A stretch of DNA of 64,000 bases from an uncultured Oceanospirillaceae bacterium (GCA_913057435.1 CAJXNY010000025.1:1-64000); one strand, 5' to 3'; positions 26,184 to 36,238 are shown, counted from the stretch's first letter. Numbers and translations: made by a program. Notes: a model not told the origin generated them from the sequence alone.

Positions 26184-27131
26184 TCAGAGAACGGACCGTA
26201 TGGCTTCACCGCGTTTAAAGCCCTGCACAGTTTCCACCGTCTGCGCGATGATGCGCTCACGGGCCTCACGGGTCGCCCAGGCGCTGTGCGGAGTAATAAT
26301 CAGATTATCTGGCCGGGCACTGATCAGCGGGTTGCCATCACGGGGTGGCTCCTGAGTCAGTACATCGGTCGCGGCACCCGCCAGCTGGCCCGACGCTAAC
26401 GCTGCCAGCAATGCGGGTTCATTAACGATGCCGCCACGGGCACAGTTAATCAGCATACTGCCGGGCTTCATCTGGGCCAGACTGTCTCGGTTAAGCAGGT
26501 CCGCCGTCGCCTCGGTTAACGGACAATGCAGGCTCAGCACATCAGACTGCGCCAGCAGATCAGCAAAGCTTACCCGGCCTTCCCGCACCACCGCACCTGG
26601 CTGCTCACCCAGAATAACCGTCATGCCAAAGGCTGCCGCCACACTGGCCACTCCCTGGCCCAGATTGCCATACCCCAGAATACCCAGCGTACGGCCAGAC
26701 AGCTCTCGAATCGGGAACGGTAACATACAGAACTGAGTCGCCTCGCCCCAGTCACCATTCTTGACCGCACGGTCATAGTTGAGCACATTGGTATGCAGTG
26801 CCAGAATCATCGACCAGACATGCTGCACCACCGAGTCCACCCCATAAGCGACACAGTTCGACACCGCGATACCCCGTATGCGGGCCGCATCCAGATCGAT
26901 ATTATTGGTACCGGTGGCCACCACACAGATCAGCTTCAAGGCAGGCGATACAGCCATAACAGCGGCATTAACCGGCACTTTATTGGTGATCACCACCTCA
27001 GCCCCGGTAATACGCTGTTCAACCTGTACAGCGGTTGTCGCCATATACACATCGACGGCACTGAACTCATTTTTCAGTACGCTAAGATCCAGATCATCCA
27101 GGCTTTCCAGATCAAGAATAACTGCTTTCAT
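26184..27131 (-). CDS. D-2-hydroxyacid dehydrogenase (hydroxypyruvate/glycerate type)
   Basis: 315 residues from the ATG at 27131 (GAGG upstream). The NAD-binding fold shows LGILGYGNLGQGVASVA. The catalytic triad is present: Arg in INCARGGIVNE, Glu in ATDVLTQEPP and His in IITPHSAWA. The substrate loop VVATGTNNID is typical of HprA-like glycerate dehydrogenases, which interconvert hydroxypyruvate and D-glycerate. Substrate choice within this family cannot be fixed by motif alone. It is convergent with the RluA-like gene and lies downstream of purC on the same strand with 114 bases between. Confidence 0.9.
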   Translation of the reverse strand: MKAVILDLESLDDLDLSVLKNEFSAVDVYMATTAVQVEQRITGAEVVITNKVPVNAAVMAVSPALKLICVVATGTNNIDLDAARIRGIAVSNCVAYGVDSVVQHVWSMILALHTNVLNYDRAVKNGDWGEATQFCMLPFPIRELSGRTLGILGYGNLGQGVASVAAAFGMTVILGEQPGAVVREGRVSFADLLAQSDVLSLHCPLTEATADLLNRDSLAQMKPGSMLINCARGGIVNEPALLAALASGQLAGAATDVLTQEPPRDGNPLISARPDNLIITPHSAWATREARERIIAQTVETVQGFKRGEAIRSVL

Positions 27132-27245
27132 TACTACCTCAGACTGCCAGCCCTGGCCTGCAATGCAAACCACAGAGCCCGCTCAGTTTTTATTGTCATG
27201 TTTTCAGCCGCCAGTGTAACGGCCTGTCTGGCACGCGAAAAGGGC

Positions 27246-27992
27246 TCAGTCAGCCGTGTCTGCCGGCTCCGAATTTTCCGGGCCTAACAGCTGCCGTAAC
27301 CGTTCAGCCACCTGCCTATAAGCGACGACGACACCACTGTCACCCTGGCGAAACAGATCTTTGTCCAGTTTGGCCCCGCTTGCTTTGTCACGTAACCGGC
27401 AGCTGTCCGGGGTAAACTCGTCCCCCAGTAGCAAAGCGCCCTGATACACACCAAATTCAAGCTTGAAGTCCACCAGCTCGATCCCCGCCCGATCAAACAG
27501 CGCCGTCAGGGTCCGGTTCGCCAGATGGCAGTATTCGATCATCGCGTCGACCTGCTCCTGGCTGGCCCAGCCAAAAGTGGCGATATGGTGCCGATTGATC
27601 AACGGATCGCCCAGCTCATCATTTTTCAGAAACATCTCAAACGTGGCCGGTTGTAACAGCTGATCACTGGGCACCCCCAGCCGTCGACAAATCGAGCCGG
27701 TGGCTCGGTTACGGATCACACATTCGATAGGCAACATCGTCAGCGCCTTTACCACCGATGCCTGCTCACTCTGGTGCTGCTGGAAGTGTGTTGGCAATCC
27801 ATAACGTTGCAGCTGCTCCATAATCAGTGCGTTAATCTGGTTATTTACCGCCCCCTTACCACTGAGTTGAGCGGTACGCCGTCCCTCAAACGCGGTTGCT
27901 TCGTCCCGAAATTCAAGGATTAGTCGATCCGGGTTATCCGTACGATAAAGCGTTTTCTCTTTACCCTGATAAAACACATCCGTTTTCAACAT
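27246..27992 (-). CDS. purC: SAICAR synthetase PurC, short bacterial type
   Basis: 248 residues from the ATG at 27992. Motifs: YQGKEKTLYRTDNPDRLILE, GKGAVNNQINALIM, IRNRATGSICRRLG, DPLINRHHIATFGW and LEFGVYQGALLLGDEFTPDS. These follow the canonical 240-residue PurC throughout. It joins CAIR and aspartate in purine synthesis. The order dapA-bamC-purC on one strand is the conserved gammaproteobacterial arrangement. The segment normally reading D-x-S-A is DEATAFEG here. A second purC of a different type lies at 47887. Confidence 0.9.
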   Translation of the reverse strand: MLKTDVFYQGKEKTLYRTDNPDRLILEFRDEATAFEGRRTAQLSGKGAVNNQINALIMEQLQRYGLPTHFQQHQSEQASVVKALTMLPIECVIRNRATGSICRRLGVPSDQLLQPATFEMFLKNDELGDPLINRHHIATFGWASQEQVDAMIEYCHLANRTLTALFDRAGIELVDFKLEFGVYQGALLLGDEFTPDSCRLRDKASGAKLDKDLFRQGDSGVVVAYRQVAERLRQLLGPENSEPADTAD

Positions 27993-28020
27993 CTGCTTTC
28001 CCCCATGAGCAAGAAACAGC

Positions 28021-28042
28021 AACGCCGGGCAAGCCCGGCGTT
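28021..28042 (-). other. GC-rich hairpin between bamC and purC
   Basis: AACGCCGGGC / GCCCGGCGTT form a near-perfect 10-base stem around two loop bases. The minus-strand T-run afterwards is weak (GCTGTTTCTT). It could partly terminate bamC transcripts before purC or protect their 3' end. Confidence 0.5.
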
Positions 28043-28076
28043 TGTGATCAGGAGGTCAGCTTGACGCTGTTACAGC

Positions 28077-29501
28077 TCAGCCTTTTTTCGGCAGCTGCTC
28101 CTTGACCTCCCACAACAGTTCTTCAGCGACAATGGCCGGTGCAATCAGCCCCTGATGCGTCAGTACAATCAGGTATACGCCGCTACGGGTCCGGTTCAGT
28201 TTCAACTGATACTGACCCACATGTTCGAACTTGCCAGTATTCTCGTTATATACGCCATCGTCCTTGTTGTCACCGAAGACATAAACAACTTCACCACCAA
28301 ACCAGATTTTAAAGCCCTTACGCTCCGCCAGACCACCGTCCTCAGGTGGCAGCAAGTCAGTATCGGTAGAACCCGGTGCAGCCTTCAGAGCCGCCAGTTT
28401 CTGCTCAACTGTCTTCGAGCTGTAGCGGATGGCATTCGGGTCATCATTGGCAGAGGTTTCAGCTCCCATTGCGCGGTCCAGAAAGCTGGTGCTCAGCGTG
28501 ATCTCACCACGATCGGAGTGAAGCCAGTCAAAGAAGCCCTGCTCCTGGGTCTCTTCAAACGGCGTTGAGGTGGTGTAAGTCATGTAGAAGATGCCCATCT
28601 TCTGATCACGGGTACCCACATCCATTGCGGCTTTATCCAGCGCGACAGACAGCTGCTGCCATACGGTATCGATAGAGCCGTCCAGTCGTAATACCGGGTT
28701 ACCGCGCGAGTCACGACCGAGCTGACTGGAGACATTCACTTTGTCGCGCAGAGCCACCAGACTGGTAGCATCGCGATCACCACTGGCCTTGCTCAGGTAA
28801 CGCAGCATCTCGAACATCATGTCCGTTTTATAGCTGACATCCTGGGACTGCTCATCCCAGTTCACCGCACTGACCTGCTGATCCGCCGGGAATTTCACGT
28901 GGCGCATTTTGATTGAAGTACGCGCAGTATCGTTCGGGTCAGGACGCAGATCAACGCGCAATTTATCCCGGCTTGGTCCCTTATCATCGCTGAAGGTCAA
29001 ACGTTTGATCCAGCTATCAATCATGCTCAGCTCAGCCCCGGAGCGCTCCATCCACTGGGTTTCCATCACCCCGGACTGCGGGTCAGACTTGGCAACTTCG
29101 ATGCCATTAAACGCCCAGAATTCCTGTAGTTTGACCCAGACATCGCCAATGGACTCATCCACGACAATCACTTTGTCATGACTATCAGTCGTATCACGTG
29201 CAAGGTTCACTTTCTCATTACCACTATCGGCATAGAAGAACTCAGGCCGCGGCACCACGAAACCACCGGTACGCTGCTCACTCGCAGTTTCGCCAATAGC
29301 CGGAATTTCCAGCTGATTCGGCACATTTTTAGCGCGTAAATGCGGCGGTATCACCAGCGATTCGTGCTGCTGGGCAGCCTGATAATCCAGAGAGCGGTCA
29401 TAAATCAGACCATCCGGTCCGTACACCGGGTTATCGGTCAACACGCCACAACCGGTCAGGGAAAGCGCAGCCAGCGCGGTACCATAAATTCGTTTAGTCA
29501 T
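28077..29501 (-). CDS. bamC: Outer-membrane assembly lipoprotein BamC
   Basis: 474 residues. A lipobox (LAALSLTGC) ends the signal peptide at Cys18. The unstructured N-terminal lasso (NPVYGPDGLIYDRSLDYQ) follows, then two helix-grip domains (starting at IGDVWVKLQEFWAFNGIEV and IDTVWQQLSVALDKAAMDV). This is the BamC plan, as part of the BamABCDE complex that inserts outer-membrane proteins. It is longer than E. coli BamC (about 340). The extra length lies mainly around the second domain, with a Ser/Asp-rich stretch (AAPGSTDTDLLPPEDGG). It is downstream of dapA, as usual. Confidence 0.92.
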   Translation of the reverse strand: MTKRIYGTALAALSLTGCGVLTDNPVYGPDGLIYDRSLDYQAAQQHESLVIPPHLRAKNVPNQLEIPAIGETASEQRTGGFVVPRPEFFYADSGNEKVNLARDTTDSHDKVIVVDESIGDVWVKLQEFWAFNGIEVAKSDPQSGVMETQWMERSGAELSMIDSWIKRLTFSDDKGPSRDKLRVDLRPDPNDTARTSIKMRHVKFPADQQVSAVNWDEQSQDVSYKTDMMFEMLRYLSKASGDRDATSLVALRDKVNVSSQLGRDSRGNPVLRLDGSIDTVWQQLSVALDKAAMDVGTRDQKMGIFYMTYTTSTPFEETQEQGFFDWLHSDRGEITLSTSFLDRAMGAETSANDDPNAIRYSSKTVEQKLAALKAAPGSTDTDLLPPEDGGLAERKGFKIWFGGEVVYVFGDNKDDGVYNENTGKFEHVGQYQLKLNRTRSGVYLIVLTHQGLIAPAIVAEELLWEVKEQLPKKG

Positions 29502-29517
29502 ATCAGTCTGTGGCCCT

Positions 29518-30393
29518 TCAGATTACGTCGGCCGCACGCAGTGCGTCGCGGACCACCTGGTGAAACGGTGCTGACAATGGTGTCAGCGGCAAGCGGATAC
29601 CGGTATCCATCAGATTCATCTCGCTCAACGCCCACTTCACCGGAATCGGGTTGGCTTCAACAAACAGCTTTTCATGCACCGGCAACAGCTTTTGATTCAG
29701 TGCTCGCGCCTCATCCACCTTTCCTGCCATCGCCAGCTGGCACAACTGTGCCATTTCAGCTGGCGCTACATTTGCCGTTACCGAAACGTTGCCCTTACCA
29801 CCCAGCAGCATAAGCTCTGTGGCCGTCGCATCATCACCGGAGTAGACTGCAAAATCCGCAGGTAGCCGCTGGATCAGTTCACGGGCGCGTTCCAGATCAC
29901 CGGTCGCTTCTTTAATCGCCACGATATTTGAAATTTCGGCCAGACGAACAACGGTATCTGGCAGCATGTCACAGGCAGTCCGGCCTGGCACATTGTAAAG
30001 AATCTGATCAATATCAACGGCTTCGGCGATTGCCTTATGATGCAGAAACAGCCCTTCCTGAGTCGGCTTGTTATAATACGGCGTCACCAGCAGGCAGGCG
30101 TCAGCTCCCGCCGCTTTTGCCTCACCGGTCAGCTCGATCGCTTCAGCAGTACTATTGGCGCCCGTACCGGCAATCACCTTCACACGCCCATTAACAACAT
30201 CAACCACCCGCTTGATTACAGCGCAGTGCTCTTTGCAATCCAGTGTCGCGGACTCGCCTGTGGTGCCAACCGCCACAATCGCATCTGTGCCTTTAGCCAC
30301 ATGCATCTCGGTCAGTCGATCCAGCGCGACCCAGTCGATCTCACCACCAGCGTTCATTGGGGTGACAAGCGCAACTATGCTGCCAGTAATCAT
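29518..30393 (-). CDS. dapA: 4-hydroxy-tetrahydrodipicolinate synthase
   Basis: 291 residues from the ATG at 30393 (MITGSIVAL); the longer open frame is not family-like. The pyruvate-binding lysine is in [10 protein letters not shown], the proton-relay tyrosine in [12 protein letters not shown], and the GTTGESATL motif is intact. The enzyme condenses pyruvate with aspartate semialdehyde, the first committed step to lysine and diaminopimelate for the cell wall. It heads the dapA-bamC-purC group. Confidence 0.96.
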   Translation of the reverse strand: MITGSIVALVTPMNAGGEIDWVALDRLTEMHVAKGTDAIVAVGTTGESATLDCKEHCAVIKRVVDVVNGRVKVIAGTGANSTAEAIELTGEAKAAGADACLLVTPYYNKPTQEGLFLHHKAIAEAVDIDQILYNVPGRTACDMLPDTVVRLAEISNIVAIKEATGDLERARELIQRLPADFAVYSGDDATATELMLLGGKGNVSVTANVAPAEMAQLCQLAMAGKVDEARALNQKLLPVHEKLFVEANPIPVKWALSEMNLMDTGIRLPLTPLSAPFHQVVRDALRAADVI

Positions 30394-30634
30394 CGTTTTC
30401 TCCGTCGAGGGTATGGTGAAGATCACGCCGCAAGGACAACCAGCTGTTGCAGTGGCAGTCGCGTCTTCCATTCCAGAAATCTGTTATCGTACTGTCATCG
30501 TACTAAAGGGCTGATATTCTAAACGAAATCGCCTTGCGATGAGTAGCCACACAACCGGGTGAAGCAAATCAGATGAAATATGTACTGCATTAACCGCAGA
30601 CTGACTGCCACCCGATACTGATCAGGATTATTGC
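30394..30634. promoter_or_regulatory. Divergent promoter region between dapA and bcp
   Basis: 241 bases separate the two divergent starts. SD-like GGAGAAAACG precedes dapA on the minus strand. No regulator site could be named. The only other open frames are N-terminal extensions of dapA without family similarity. Confidence 0.35.
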
Positions 30635-31108
30635 ATGACCACTGTTGCGTTGAATGAAGCCGTTGCCGACTTTTCCGCCGCTGCCACCAGCGACCAAACC
30701 ATCACCCTGTCTGAACTCAAAGGCAAAAATGTGGTGATCTACTTTTACCCCAAAGACAGCACTCCAGGTTGTACGACCGAAGGGCAGAACTTCCGTGACC
30801 TTATCGATCAGTTTGAAGCGGCTGACACGGTGATTTTTGGTGTATCCCGCGATGGCCTGCGCGCCCATGAAAACTTTAAAGCCAAGCAGAGCTTTCCGTT
30901 CGAACTGATCAGCGACAAAGAAGAAGAGCTATGCAAGCAGTTTGATGTGATCAAGCTGAAGAAAAACTATGGCCGTGAGTACATGGGCATCGATCGCTCA
31001 ACCTTCCTGATTGATCGCCAGGGTGTGCTGCGCCAGGAATGGCGTACCGTGAAAGTGAAAGGCCATGTCGATGAAGTACTCGCTGCAGTGCAGGCACTGA
31101 ACGGCTGA
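30635..31108 (+). CDS. bcp: Thioredoxin-dependent thiol peroxidase (BCP/PrxQ type)
   Basis: 157 residues. VVIYFYPKDSTPGCTTEGQNF carries the peroxidatic cysteine (about residue 47). Most bacterial BCPs have a resolving cysteine five residues later; here that position is not cysteine, so resolution must use an external thiol or the distant cysteine in EEELCKQFDV. The end (STFLIDRQGVLRQEWRTVKV) is typical. It reduces hydroperoxides in the cytoplasm. It starts divergently from dapA. Confidence 0.9.
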   Translation: MTTVALNEAVADFSAAATSDQTITLSELKGKNVVIYFYPKDSTPGCTTEGQNFRDLIDQFEAADTVIFGVSRDGLRAHENFKAKQSFPFELISDKEEELCKQFDVIKLKKNYGREYMGIDRSTFLIDRQGVLRQEWRTVKVKGHVDEVLAAVQALNG

Positions 31109-31130
31109 GCAATACCGTACCTGAGATAAT

Positions 31131-31158
31131 AAAAATGGGGCCTGCGGGCCCCATTTTT
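31131..31158. terminator. Bidirectional terminator between bcp and nadA
   Basis: AAAAATGGGGCC / GGCCCCATTTTT, a perfect 12-base stem with loop TGCG, located between the convergent bcp and nadA stop codons. Confidence 0.9.
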
Positions 31159-31178
31159 GTATCCGCTACCTGCAGTGT

Positions 31179-32225
31179 TTACTGCTGAGCATTAAAATCC
31201 AGCATCCGCTGTAGTGGCTTACGCGCATCTTCGATCAACGCGGCATCAACATGCACTTCCTGGTCGCCAGTTTCCAGCACGTGTAACAGGTTTTCCAGTC
31301 CATTCATCGCCATCCATGGGCAGTGCGCACAACTCCGGCACGTGGCACCACTACCACCGGTTGGCGCTGCAATAAACTCTTTGCCCGGTGCCGCCTGGCG
31401 CATCTTGTAGAAAATTCCACGATCAGTCGCTACGATAAATTGCTTATTCGGCAGCTCCTGCGCCGCCTTAATCAGCTGGCTGGTCGAGCCCACCGCGTCC
31501 GCCAGCTCCACCATAGAGGCAGGTGATTCCGGGTGAACCAGCAACGCTGCATCCGGGTAGACCTTACGCATGTCGTGCACGCCTTTGGCCCGGAACTCGT
31601 CATGGACGATACACATACCGTCCCACATCAGCATCTCGACACCGCTTTCACGCTGTACATAAGAGCCCAGGTGCTTATCCGGCGCCCAGATGATCTTCTT
31701 GCCCTCATCAGCCAGATGCTCAGCAACCTTCAGGGCGATGCTGGACGTTACGACCCAGTCAGCACGCGCCTTAACAGCAGCAGATGTATTGGCATAAACC
31801 ACCACCTCGTGGTCTGGATGGGCGTCACAAAAGGCGCTGAATTCCTCCACCGGACAACCAATATCCAGTGAACAGGTCGCCTCCAGAGTCGGCATCAGAA
31901 TACGTTTTTCAGGACTGAGAATTTTCGCGGTTTCGCCCATAAAGCGGACGCCAGCCACAATCAGTGTGGATGCCGGGTGGTTAGCACCAAAACGTGCCAT
32001 CTCCAGCGAATCAGACACACAACCGCCGGTTTCATCCGCCAGCTCCTGCATCACGTCGTCGGTGTAGTAGTGCGCAACCAGACAGGCATCTTTCTCTTTA
32101 AGCAGCTGCTTGATGCGCGCTTTATAGTCAGCAATGACCTCTGCACTCATCTGCGACGGCAGATGCTCGTTAGCAAAATGCTCCTGTATCAGGACGCGAT
32201 CCGAGATTTCTTTTTTATTGAGCAT
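31179..32225 (-). CDS. nadA: Quinolinate synthase NadA
   Basis: 348 residues from the ATG at 32225. Three cysteines for the 4Fe-4S cluster are expected: they fit [24 protein letters not shown] and [13 protein letters not shown]. The pattern [20 protein letters not shown] and FMGETAKIL binds substrate. NadA condenses iminoaspartate with dihydroxyacetone phosphate to make quinolinate for NAD. In Pseudomonas it also lies near tRNA-Lys and queC. An open frame continues upstream to 32300 but adds no family-like residues. Confidence 0.95.
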   Translation of the reverse strand: MLNKKEISDRVLIQEHFANEHLPSQMSAEVIADYKARIKQLLKEKDACLVAHYYTDDVMQELADETGGCVSDSLEMARFGANHPASTLIVAGVRFMGETAKILSPEKRILMPTLEATCSLDIGCPVEEFSAFCDAHPDHEVVVYANTSAAVKARADWVVTSSIALKVAEHLADEGKKIIWAPDKHLGSYVQRESGVEMLMWDGMCIVHDEFRAKGVHDMRKVYPDAALLVHPESPASMVELADAVGSTSQLIKAAQELPNKQFIVATDRGIFYKMRQAAPGKEFIAAPTGGSGATCRSCAHCPWMAMNGLENLLHVLETGDQEVHVDAALIEDARKPLQRMLDFNAQQ

Positions 32226-32488
32226 GGACCTGCACGATCTATCGAGGGAACACCTTATCCCATCCGGTGAGAGAGCCCGTAAGCTCGCTGTAGAGGCCAC
32301 CGTGAAAAGGAGTCAGGATTCCAAAATTACAAGCACTTAACGCTGCACATAAACGCACAACTCAATAGAGGCACGCAAGGGCAGCGAAAAAACTGAGGGC
32401 AAAATTGTACCATACTTCAGCTATGCCACGATGGCTTGTGAGCTGCGCTGATAACCAGGTGAATGGATAACCGACAAAGCAGAAACAG
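32226..32488. other. Leader region between nadA and the tRNA-Lys terminator
   Basis: About 260 bases with no gene I can support. It should hold the nadA promoter; I could not pick a clear -35/-10 pair. No riboswitch-like structure was recognised. Confidence 0.35.
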
Positions 32489-32515
32489 AAAAGGCGCATC
32501 AAAGATGCGCCTTTT
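32489..32515 (-). terminator. Terminator of tRNA-Lys
   Basis: AAAAGGCGCATC / GATGCGCCTTTT, 12 base pairs with loop AAA. On the minus strand the stem is followed by CTGTTTC, 10 bases after the tRNA 3' end. Confidence 0.85.
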
Positions 32516-32524
32516 CCTAAAATC

Positions 32525-32600
32525 TGGTGGGTCGTATAGGATTCGAACCTATGACCAATTGGTTAAAAGCCAACTGCTCTACCAACTGAGCTAACGACCC
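32525..32600 (-). tRNA. tRNA-Lys (TTT)
   Basis: 76 bases with encoded CCA. Acceptor GGGTCGT/ACGACCC, D arm GCTCAGTTGGTAGAGC, anticodon loop CTTTTAA with TTT, and T arm ATAGGTTCGAATCCTAT are all regular. It lies between queC and nadA, as in Pseudomonas. Confidence 0.97.
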
Positions 32601-32663
32601 GCCCCGGCGAGGAGTGCGTATATTACGGATTATTTACTGTAATGCAACAGTATTATTGAATAA

Positions 32664-33353
32664 TTATATGTAACGGGTTGGATCAGTCATAACAGCGTCA
32701 TCAAAGCCCTGTTTTCGCAGACGACAACTGTCACACACCGCGCAAGCACGACCCTGGTCATCCGCCTGGTAACAGGAGACGGTCATCGAGTAATCGACCC
32801 CCAGCTCAGTACCCCGCTGGATAATCTGTGCCTTGGTCAGATCGATCAACGGCGTTTCAATGGTAATCGGCCGACCCGTGACACCCGCCTTGGTTGCCAG
32901 GTTCGCCATTGTTTCAAAGGCTGCAATAAACTCAGGCCGGCAGTCCGGGTAACCGGAATAATCAACCGCATTGACGCCAATAAAGATCGCACTGGCCTCC
33001 AACACTTCGGCCCAGCCCAGCGCCAACGATAAAAAGACGGTATTACGCGCAGGCACATAGGTCACCGGAATAGCACCATCGCTACTATCTTCTTCCGGCA
33101 TTGCCATACTATGGTCCGTCAGCGCGGAGCCACCAATATCTTCCAGATGATTGAGGCGGATAATCCGGTGTTCTGCCACACCCTGTTGATGTGCAATCGC
33201 GCGCGCAGCATTCAGTTCAGTGACTGAGCGCTGGCCATAATCAAAGCTGAGCACATAGCATTGGTAACCACGCGCAGCTGCATCAGCCAGCGCGGTAGCA
33301 GAATCGAGCCCACCGGAAAGCAACACCACAGCTTTAGGTGCTGTTTCACTCAT
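32664..33353 (-). CDS. queC: 7-cyano-7-deazaguanine synthase QueC
   Basis: 229 residues. The PP-loop [10 protein letters not shown] binds ATP. The zinc site is formed by [18 protein letters not shown] near the C-terminus. QueC converts 7-carboxy-7-deazaguanine to preQ0 in queuosine synthesis, which modifies tRNAs with GUN anticodons such as tRNA-Asp. In Pseudomonas queE usually sits between cpoB and queC; here only 19 bases separate queC from cpoB, so queE is not in this operon. Confidence 0.96.
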   Translation of the reverse strand: MSETAPKAVVLLSGGLDSATALADAAARGYQCYVLSFDYGQRSVTELNAARAIAHQQGVAEHRIIRLNHLEDIGGSALTDHSMAMPEEDSSDGAIPVTYVPARNTVFLSLALGWAEVLEASAIFIGVNAVDYSGYPDCRPEFIAAFETMANLATKAGVTGRPITIETPLIDLTKAQIIQRGTELGVDYSMTVSCYQADDQGRACAVCDSCRLRKQGFDDAVMTDPTRYI

Positions 33354-33372
33354 TGTTAGCTCCAGTTGAGTA

Positions 33373-34281
33373 TTACTGAGGTTTGAAGTCTCGCGCCAGA
33401 CGGGCAGCAGATGACTTCGGATAATTCTTCAGCACAAGATCCATATATTCGGCCGACTTTGCTTTGTCGCCCAGTTCATAATAAACCTTGCCCAGTTTGT
33501 AGGCAGCATCAGCCGCTTTGCGGTGACCAGCAAATAACGCAACCACCTGACTGAAGGCATCACGAGACTTTTCCAGCTGCTGTTGCGCAAGATAGATCTC
33601 ACCCAGCCAGTAATGCGCATTCGCGACCCGCTCACTGTCGGGGAAGTCTGTAGTAAATGCTGTAAATGCCACGACCGCTTCATCATAGGCCCGCTTACGG
33701 ACCAGAGAAAACGCCGCCTGATAGGCTTTCAGATCACCTCCGCTGGCAGACGCAGGCTTAGCCACAGATGGCTTAGAAGCCGTTGAGGCCGGTGCTGGTG
33801 GTATCGTCGACGCTGGGGAAGTTGCCGTTGCGGGTACCGATGCAGAAGACGCACCTGCATCGGCTGCAGGACGGCGACTGATTGGCCGGGCAGTACTCTT
33901 ACCTGCCGAGTCACTCATCAAATAACTGATACGGCGATCAAGATCTCGGTAGCGGTCTCGCTGCTGCTCCTCCATCCGCTGTATTTTACGCGTCTGGGAT
34001 TCGAGCTGGCCTCGCAAATTGCGGACTTCATCCTGCAACTGCTGCAGCAACACGATCATATCGGAGTTACTGTTACGACCATAACTAGACTGCGTACCTG
34101 AATCGGTCGCCTGAATAGTGAGTTCCGAAACCCCATCCACCACAGGTTGCGACGGTAAGGCACGGACCGTATTACGAGCTGGCGCTTCTCCCAGCTCAAT
34201 CACAGGAACATCCTGTGCAACAACACCAGTGCTTGCAAGAAGCACCAGTGTTGTCAGCAGTGTGCGCGAGAAGTAGGCCAT
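33373..34281 (-). CDS. cpoB: Cell division coordinator CpoB (YbgF)
   Basis: 302 residues. A signal peptide (residues 1-22, ending VVAQ) leads into a coiled coil at about 74-120 ([20 protein letters not shown]) that trimerises and contacts TolA. A Ser/Ala/Pro-rich linker covers about 140-180. Then come three TPR-like repeats ([60 protein letters not shown]). It coordinates PBP1B and Tol activity during constriction. It follows pal by only 4 bases. Confidence 0.95.
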   Translation of the reverse strand: MAYFSRTLLTTLVLLASTGVVAQDVPVIELGEAPARNTVRALPSQPVVDGVSELTIQATDSGTQSSYGRNSNSDMIVLLQQLQDEVRNLRGQLESQTRKIQRMEEQQRDRYRDLDRRISYLMSDSAGKSTARPISRRPAADAGASSASVPATATSPASTIPPAPASTASKPSVAKPASASGGDLKAYQAAFSLVRKRAYDEAVVAFTAFTTDFPDSERVANAHYWLGEIYLAQQQLEKSRDAFSQVVALFAGHRKAADAAYKLGKVYYELGDKAKSAEYMDLVLKNYPKSSAARLARDFKPQ

Positions 34282-34285
34282 AAAA

Positions 34286-34822
34286 TTAGCGTACGTAGCT
34301 CAGCTCCACACGACGATTCTCCGCCTGGGACTCAGCGTTATGACCCATAACAGCTGGTTTCTCTTCACCGTAGCTTACGGCTTCGATCTGCGCTGGAGCA
34401 ACACCGTTCACCTGCAGGAAACGCGCAACTGCCTGGGCACGACGTTCGCCCAGTGCCATGTTGTATTCACGTGTACCACGCTCATCTGTATGACCATCCA
34501 GACGAACATTTACGTTCGGATTGGATGACAGGTAACGTGCATGACCTTCCAGGTCAGCCATACCATCAGCCTGTACAGTGGATTTATCAAAATCAAAGTA
34601 GAACACAGTACGCAGGTTAGCCAGGGCTTCCAGCTGCTGCTGTTCCAGAGATTTACCGCTCACACCGCTATCCACACCAACACTCTGCGTAGCAGCATTG
34701 TCAGTCGCGCCATCTGTTGCCGCACTGCCAGTGTCTGTTGTTGTGCCAGTCGTACTACAACCTGCTGCAAATGCAACACTCAGCGCCAGCGCTGCGGCTT
34801 TTGCCACGTTAAAAGCTCGCAT
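34286..34822 (-). CDS. pal: Peptidoglycan-associated lipoprotein Pal
   Basis: 178 residues. A signal peptide ends at the lipobox FAAGC. A Thr/Asp/Ala-rich linker is followed by an OmpA-like domain (about 70-175) with NVNVRLDGHTDERGTREYNM, which binds diaminopimelate in peptidoglycan, and AESQAENRRVELSY at the end. Pal anchors the outer membrane to the wall and is recycled by TolB. A separate promoter seems to lie upstream, at 34906-34932. Confidence 0.96.
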   Translation of the reverse strand: MRAFNVAKAAALALSVAFAAGCSTTGTTTDTGSAATDGATDNAATQSVGVDSGVSGKSLEQQQLEALANLRTVFYFDFDKSTVQADGMADLEGHARYLSSNPNVNVRLDGHTDERGTREYNMALGERRAQAVARFLQVNGVAPAQIEAVSYGEEKPAVMGHNAESQAENRRVELSYVR

Positions 34823-34905
34823 TGATCACTCCTGTCAATATTTTCAATTACATCTTAGCCGCTGAATGCAGCTAAATATGCACGTTCAGTGAATTTTCGT
34901 CATAA

Positions 34906-34932
34906 ATTATAGGCTGCTGCCCTATATTGCAA
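34906..34932 (-). promoter_or_regulatory. Possible sigma-70 promoter of pal
   Basis: On the minus strand a perfect TATAAT (34911-34906) lies 15 bases after TTGCAA (34932-34927); a 17-base spacing results if the -35 is taken as ACTTGC. It sits in the 111-base tolB-pal gap, which is otherwise AT-rich. A separate pal promoter is known in E. coli. Confidence 0.5.
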
Positions 34933-34933
34933 G

Positions 34934-36238
34934 TTATTGCAGATAAGGCGACCAGGCTGGCTCACGTACATCACCTTCAGATGCTGGCAGACGGAATTTC
35001 ACCCGCCCATCCAGACTGACACCGCCGAGCACCCCGCGGGTACCTTCCTGTGTTGCATACAGGATAATACTGCCATTAGGTGCAATGGTTGGTGATTCAT
35101 CCAGGCTGGTTTCTGTCAAAATTTCTACCCGGTCTTTACGCAAGTCCTGCACCGCAATGTGGAAGGTTCCACCAGACTGATGCACCATCGCCAGAAAACG
35201 GCCATCCTGCGTCAATCTGCCACGGGCATTATAGCGCCCTTCAAATGTCAGTCGGGTTATCTCTCGGCTGGCCAGGTGCACACGGTAAATCTGCGGTTGC
35301 CCACCACGATCTGAGGTAAAGATTAGAGACTGACCATCCGGTGACCAGGAAGGTTCGGTATCGATACCATAGTGGTGTGTTACGCGTGTTAACTGACGGC
35401 GCTGCAGATCCAGCACATACACTTCCGGGTTACCGTCCTTGGAGAGAACAATCGCAAGTTTTTGTCCATCCGGAGACCAGGACGGCGCTCCATTAAGACC
35501 CTTGAACGATTGCACACGCTGCCGCTGACCAGTGGCCAGATCCTGGACATAGATAGAAGGACGGCTGGTTTCAAACGAAACATACGCCAGCTTCTTACCA
35601 TCCTTTGACCAGGCCGGTGACATGATCGGTTCACGTGATTCCAGAATAGTACGCGGACGCGCGCCATCGGAGTCAGCCAGCTGCAGTTTATACCGGTAGC
35701 GTTTGTTCCCTAACTGTTTTGCCGTAACATAAACAATTCGGGTGGAGAACGCACCACGCAAACCGGTGAGTTTTTCATACACCATGTCAGCAATGTAATG
35801 GCTAATATCGCGCAAGTTGGCTGAACCTGCGCTGACCTGCTCTGCCAGTAAACGCTGCTCTTTCAGAATATCGTACAGTTCGAATTCAACGACCACCTGG
35901 TCGCCCTTACCTGGTTTGATACGACCAATCAGCACATAGTCTGTGGCAGACACCCGCCAGTCACGGAAGTACATCTGCGCCTGACTGGAAGGGAAGCTGA
36001 GCATGTTCTCACGCTTGACCATTTTAAACAGGCCAGTGCGGGAAAGGTCGTCATTAACAACCTTGGCGACATCTTCCGATAAAGCATAACCTCCCTCCCA
36101 CTTGAACGGCACGATGGCCACCGGGGTTGGCTGGTCGACACCCTGAGTTATCTCAATTGTCAGCTCAGCATGAGCAGACAGCGTTGTTATCAGACAGGCC
36201 GCCATTACAGCCAGCCAGAGCTTGAATATCCTTACCAC
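34934..36238 (-). CDS. tolB: Tol-Pal system protein TolB
   Basis: 434 residues with a signal peptide ([21 protein letters not shown]). The N-terminal alpha/beta domain (about 30-165) is followed by a six-blade beta propeller with repeated WSPDGQ-L-A motifs ([48 protein letters not shown]). It binds Pal in the periplasm and is released through TolA. The start is GTG at 36238, overlapping the tolA end by 7 bases, so the two are translationally coupled. Confidence 0.96.
   Translation of the reverse strand: MVRIFKLWLAVMAACLITTLSAHAELTIEITQGVDQPTPVAIVPFKWEGGYALSEDVAKVVNDDLSRTGLFKMVKRENMLSFPSSQAQMYFRDWRVSATDYVLIGRIKPGKGDQVVVEFELYDILKEQRLLAEQVSAGSANLRDISHYIADMVYEKLTGLRGAFSTRIVYVTAKQLGNKRYRYKLQLADSDGARPRTILESREPIMSPAWSKDGKKLAYVSFETSRPSIYVQDLATGQRQRVQSFKGLNGAPSWSPDGQKLAIVLSKDGNPEVYVLDLQRRQLTRVTHHYGIDTEPSWSPDGQSLIFTSDRGGQPQIYRVHLASREITRLTFEGRYNARGRLTQDGRFLAMVHQSGGTFHIAVQDLRKDRVEILTETSLDESPTIAPNGSIILYATQEGTRGVLGGVSLDGRVKFRLPASEGDVREPAWSPYLQ

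Noticed and set aside
32226-32300. N-terminal extension of nadA
   Set aside because: Residues are not like NadA and the ATG at 32225 fits the family start.
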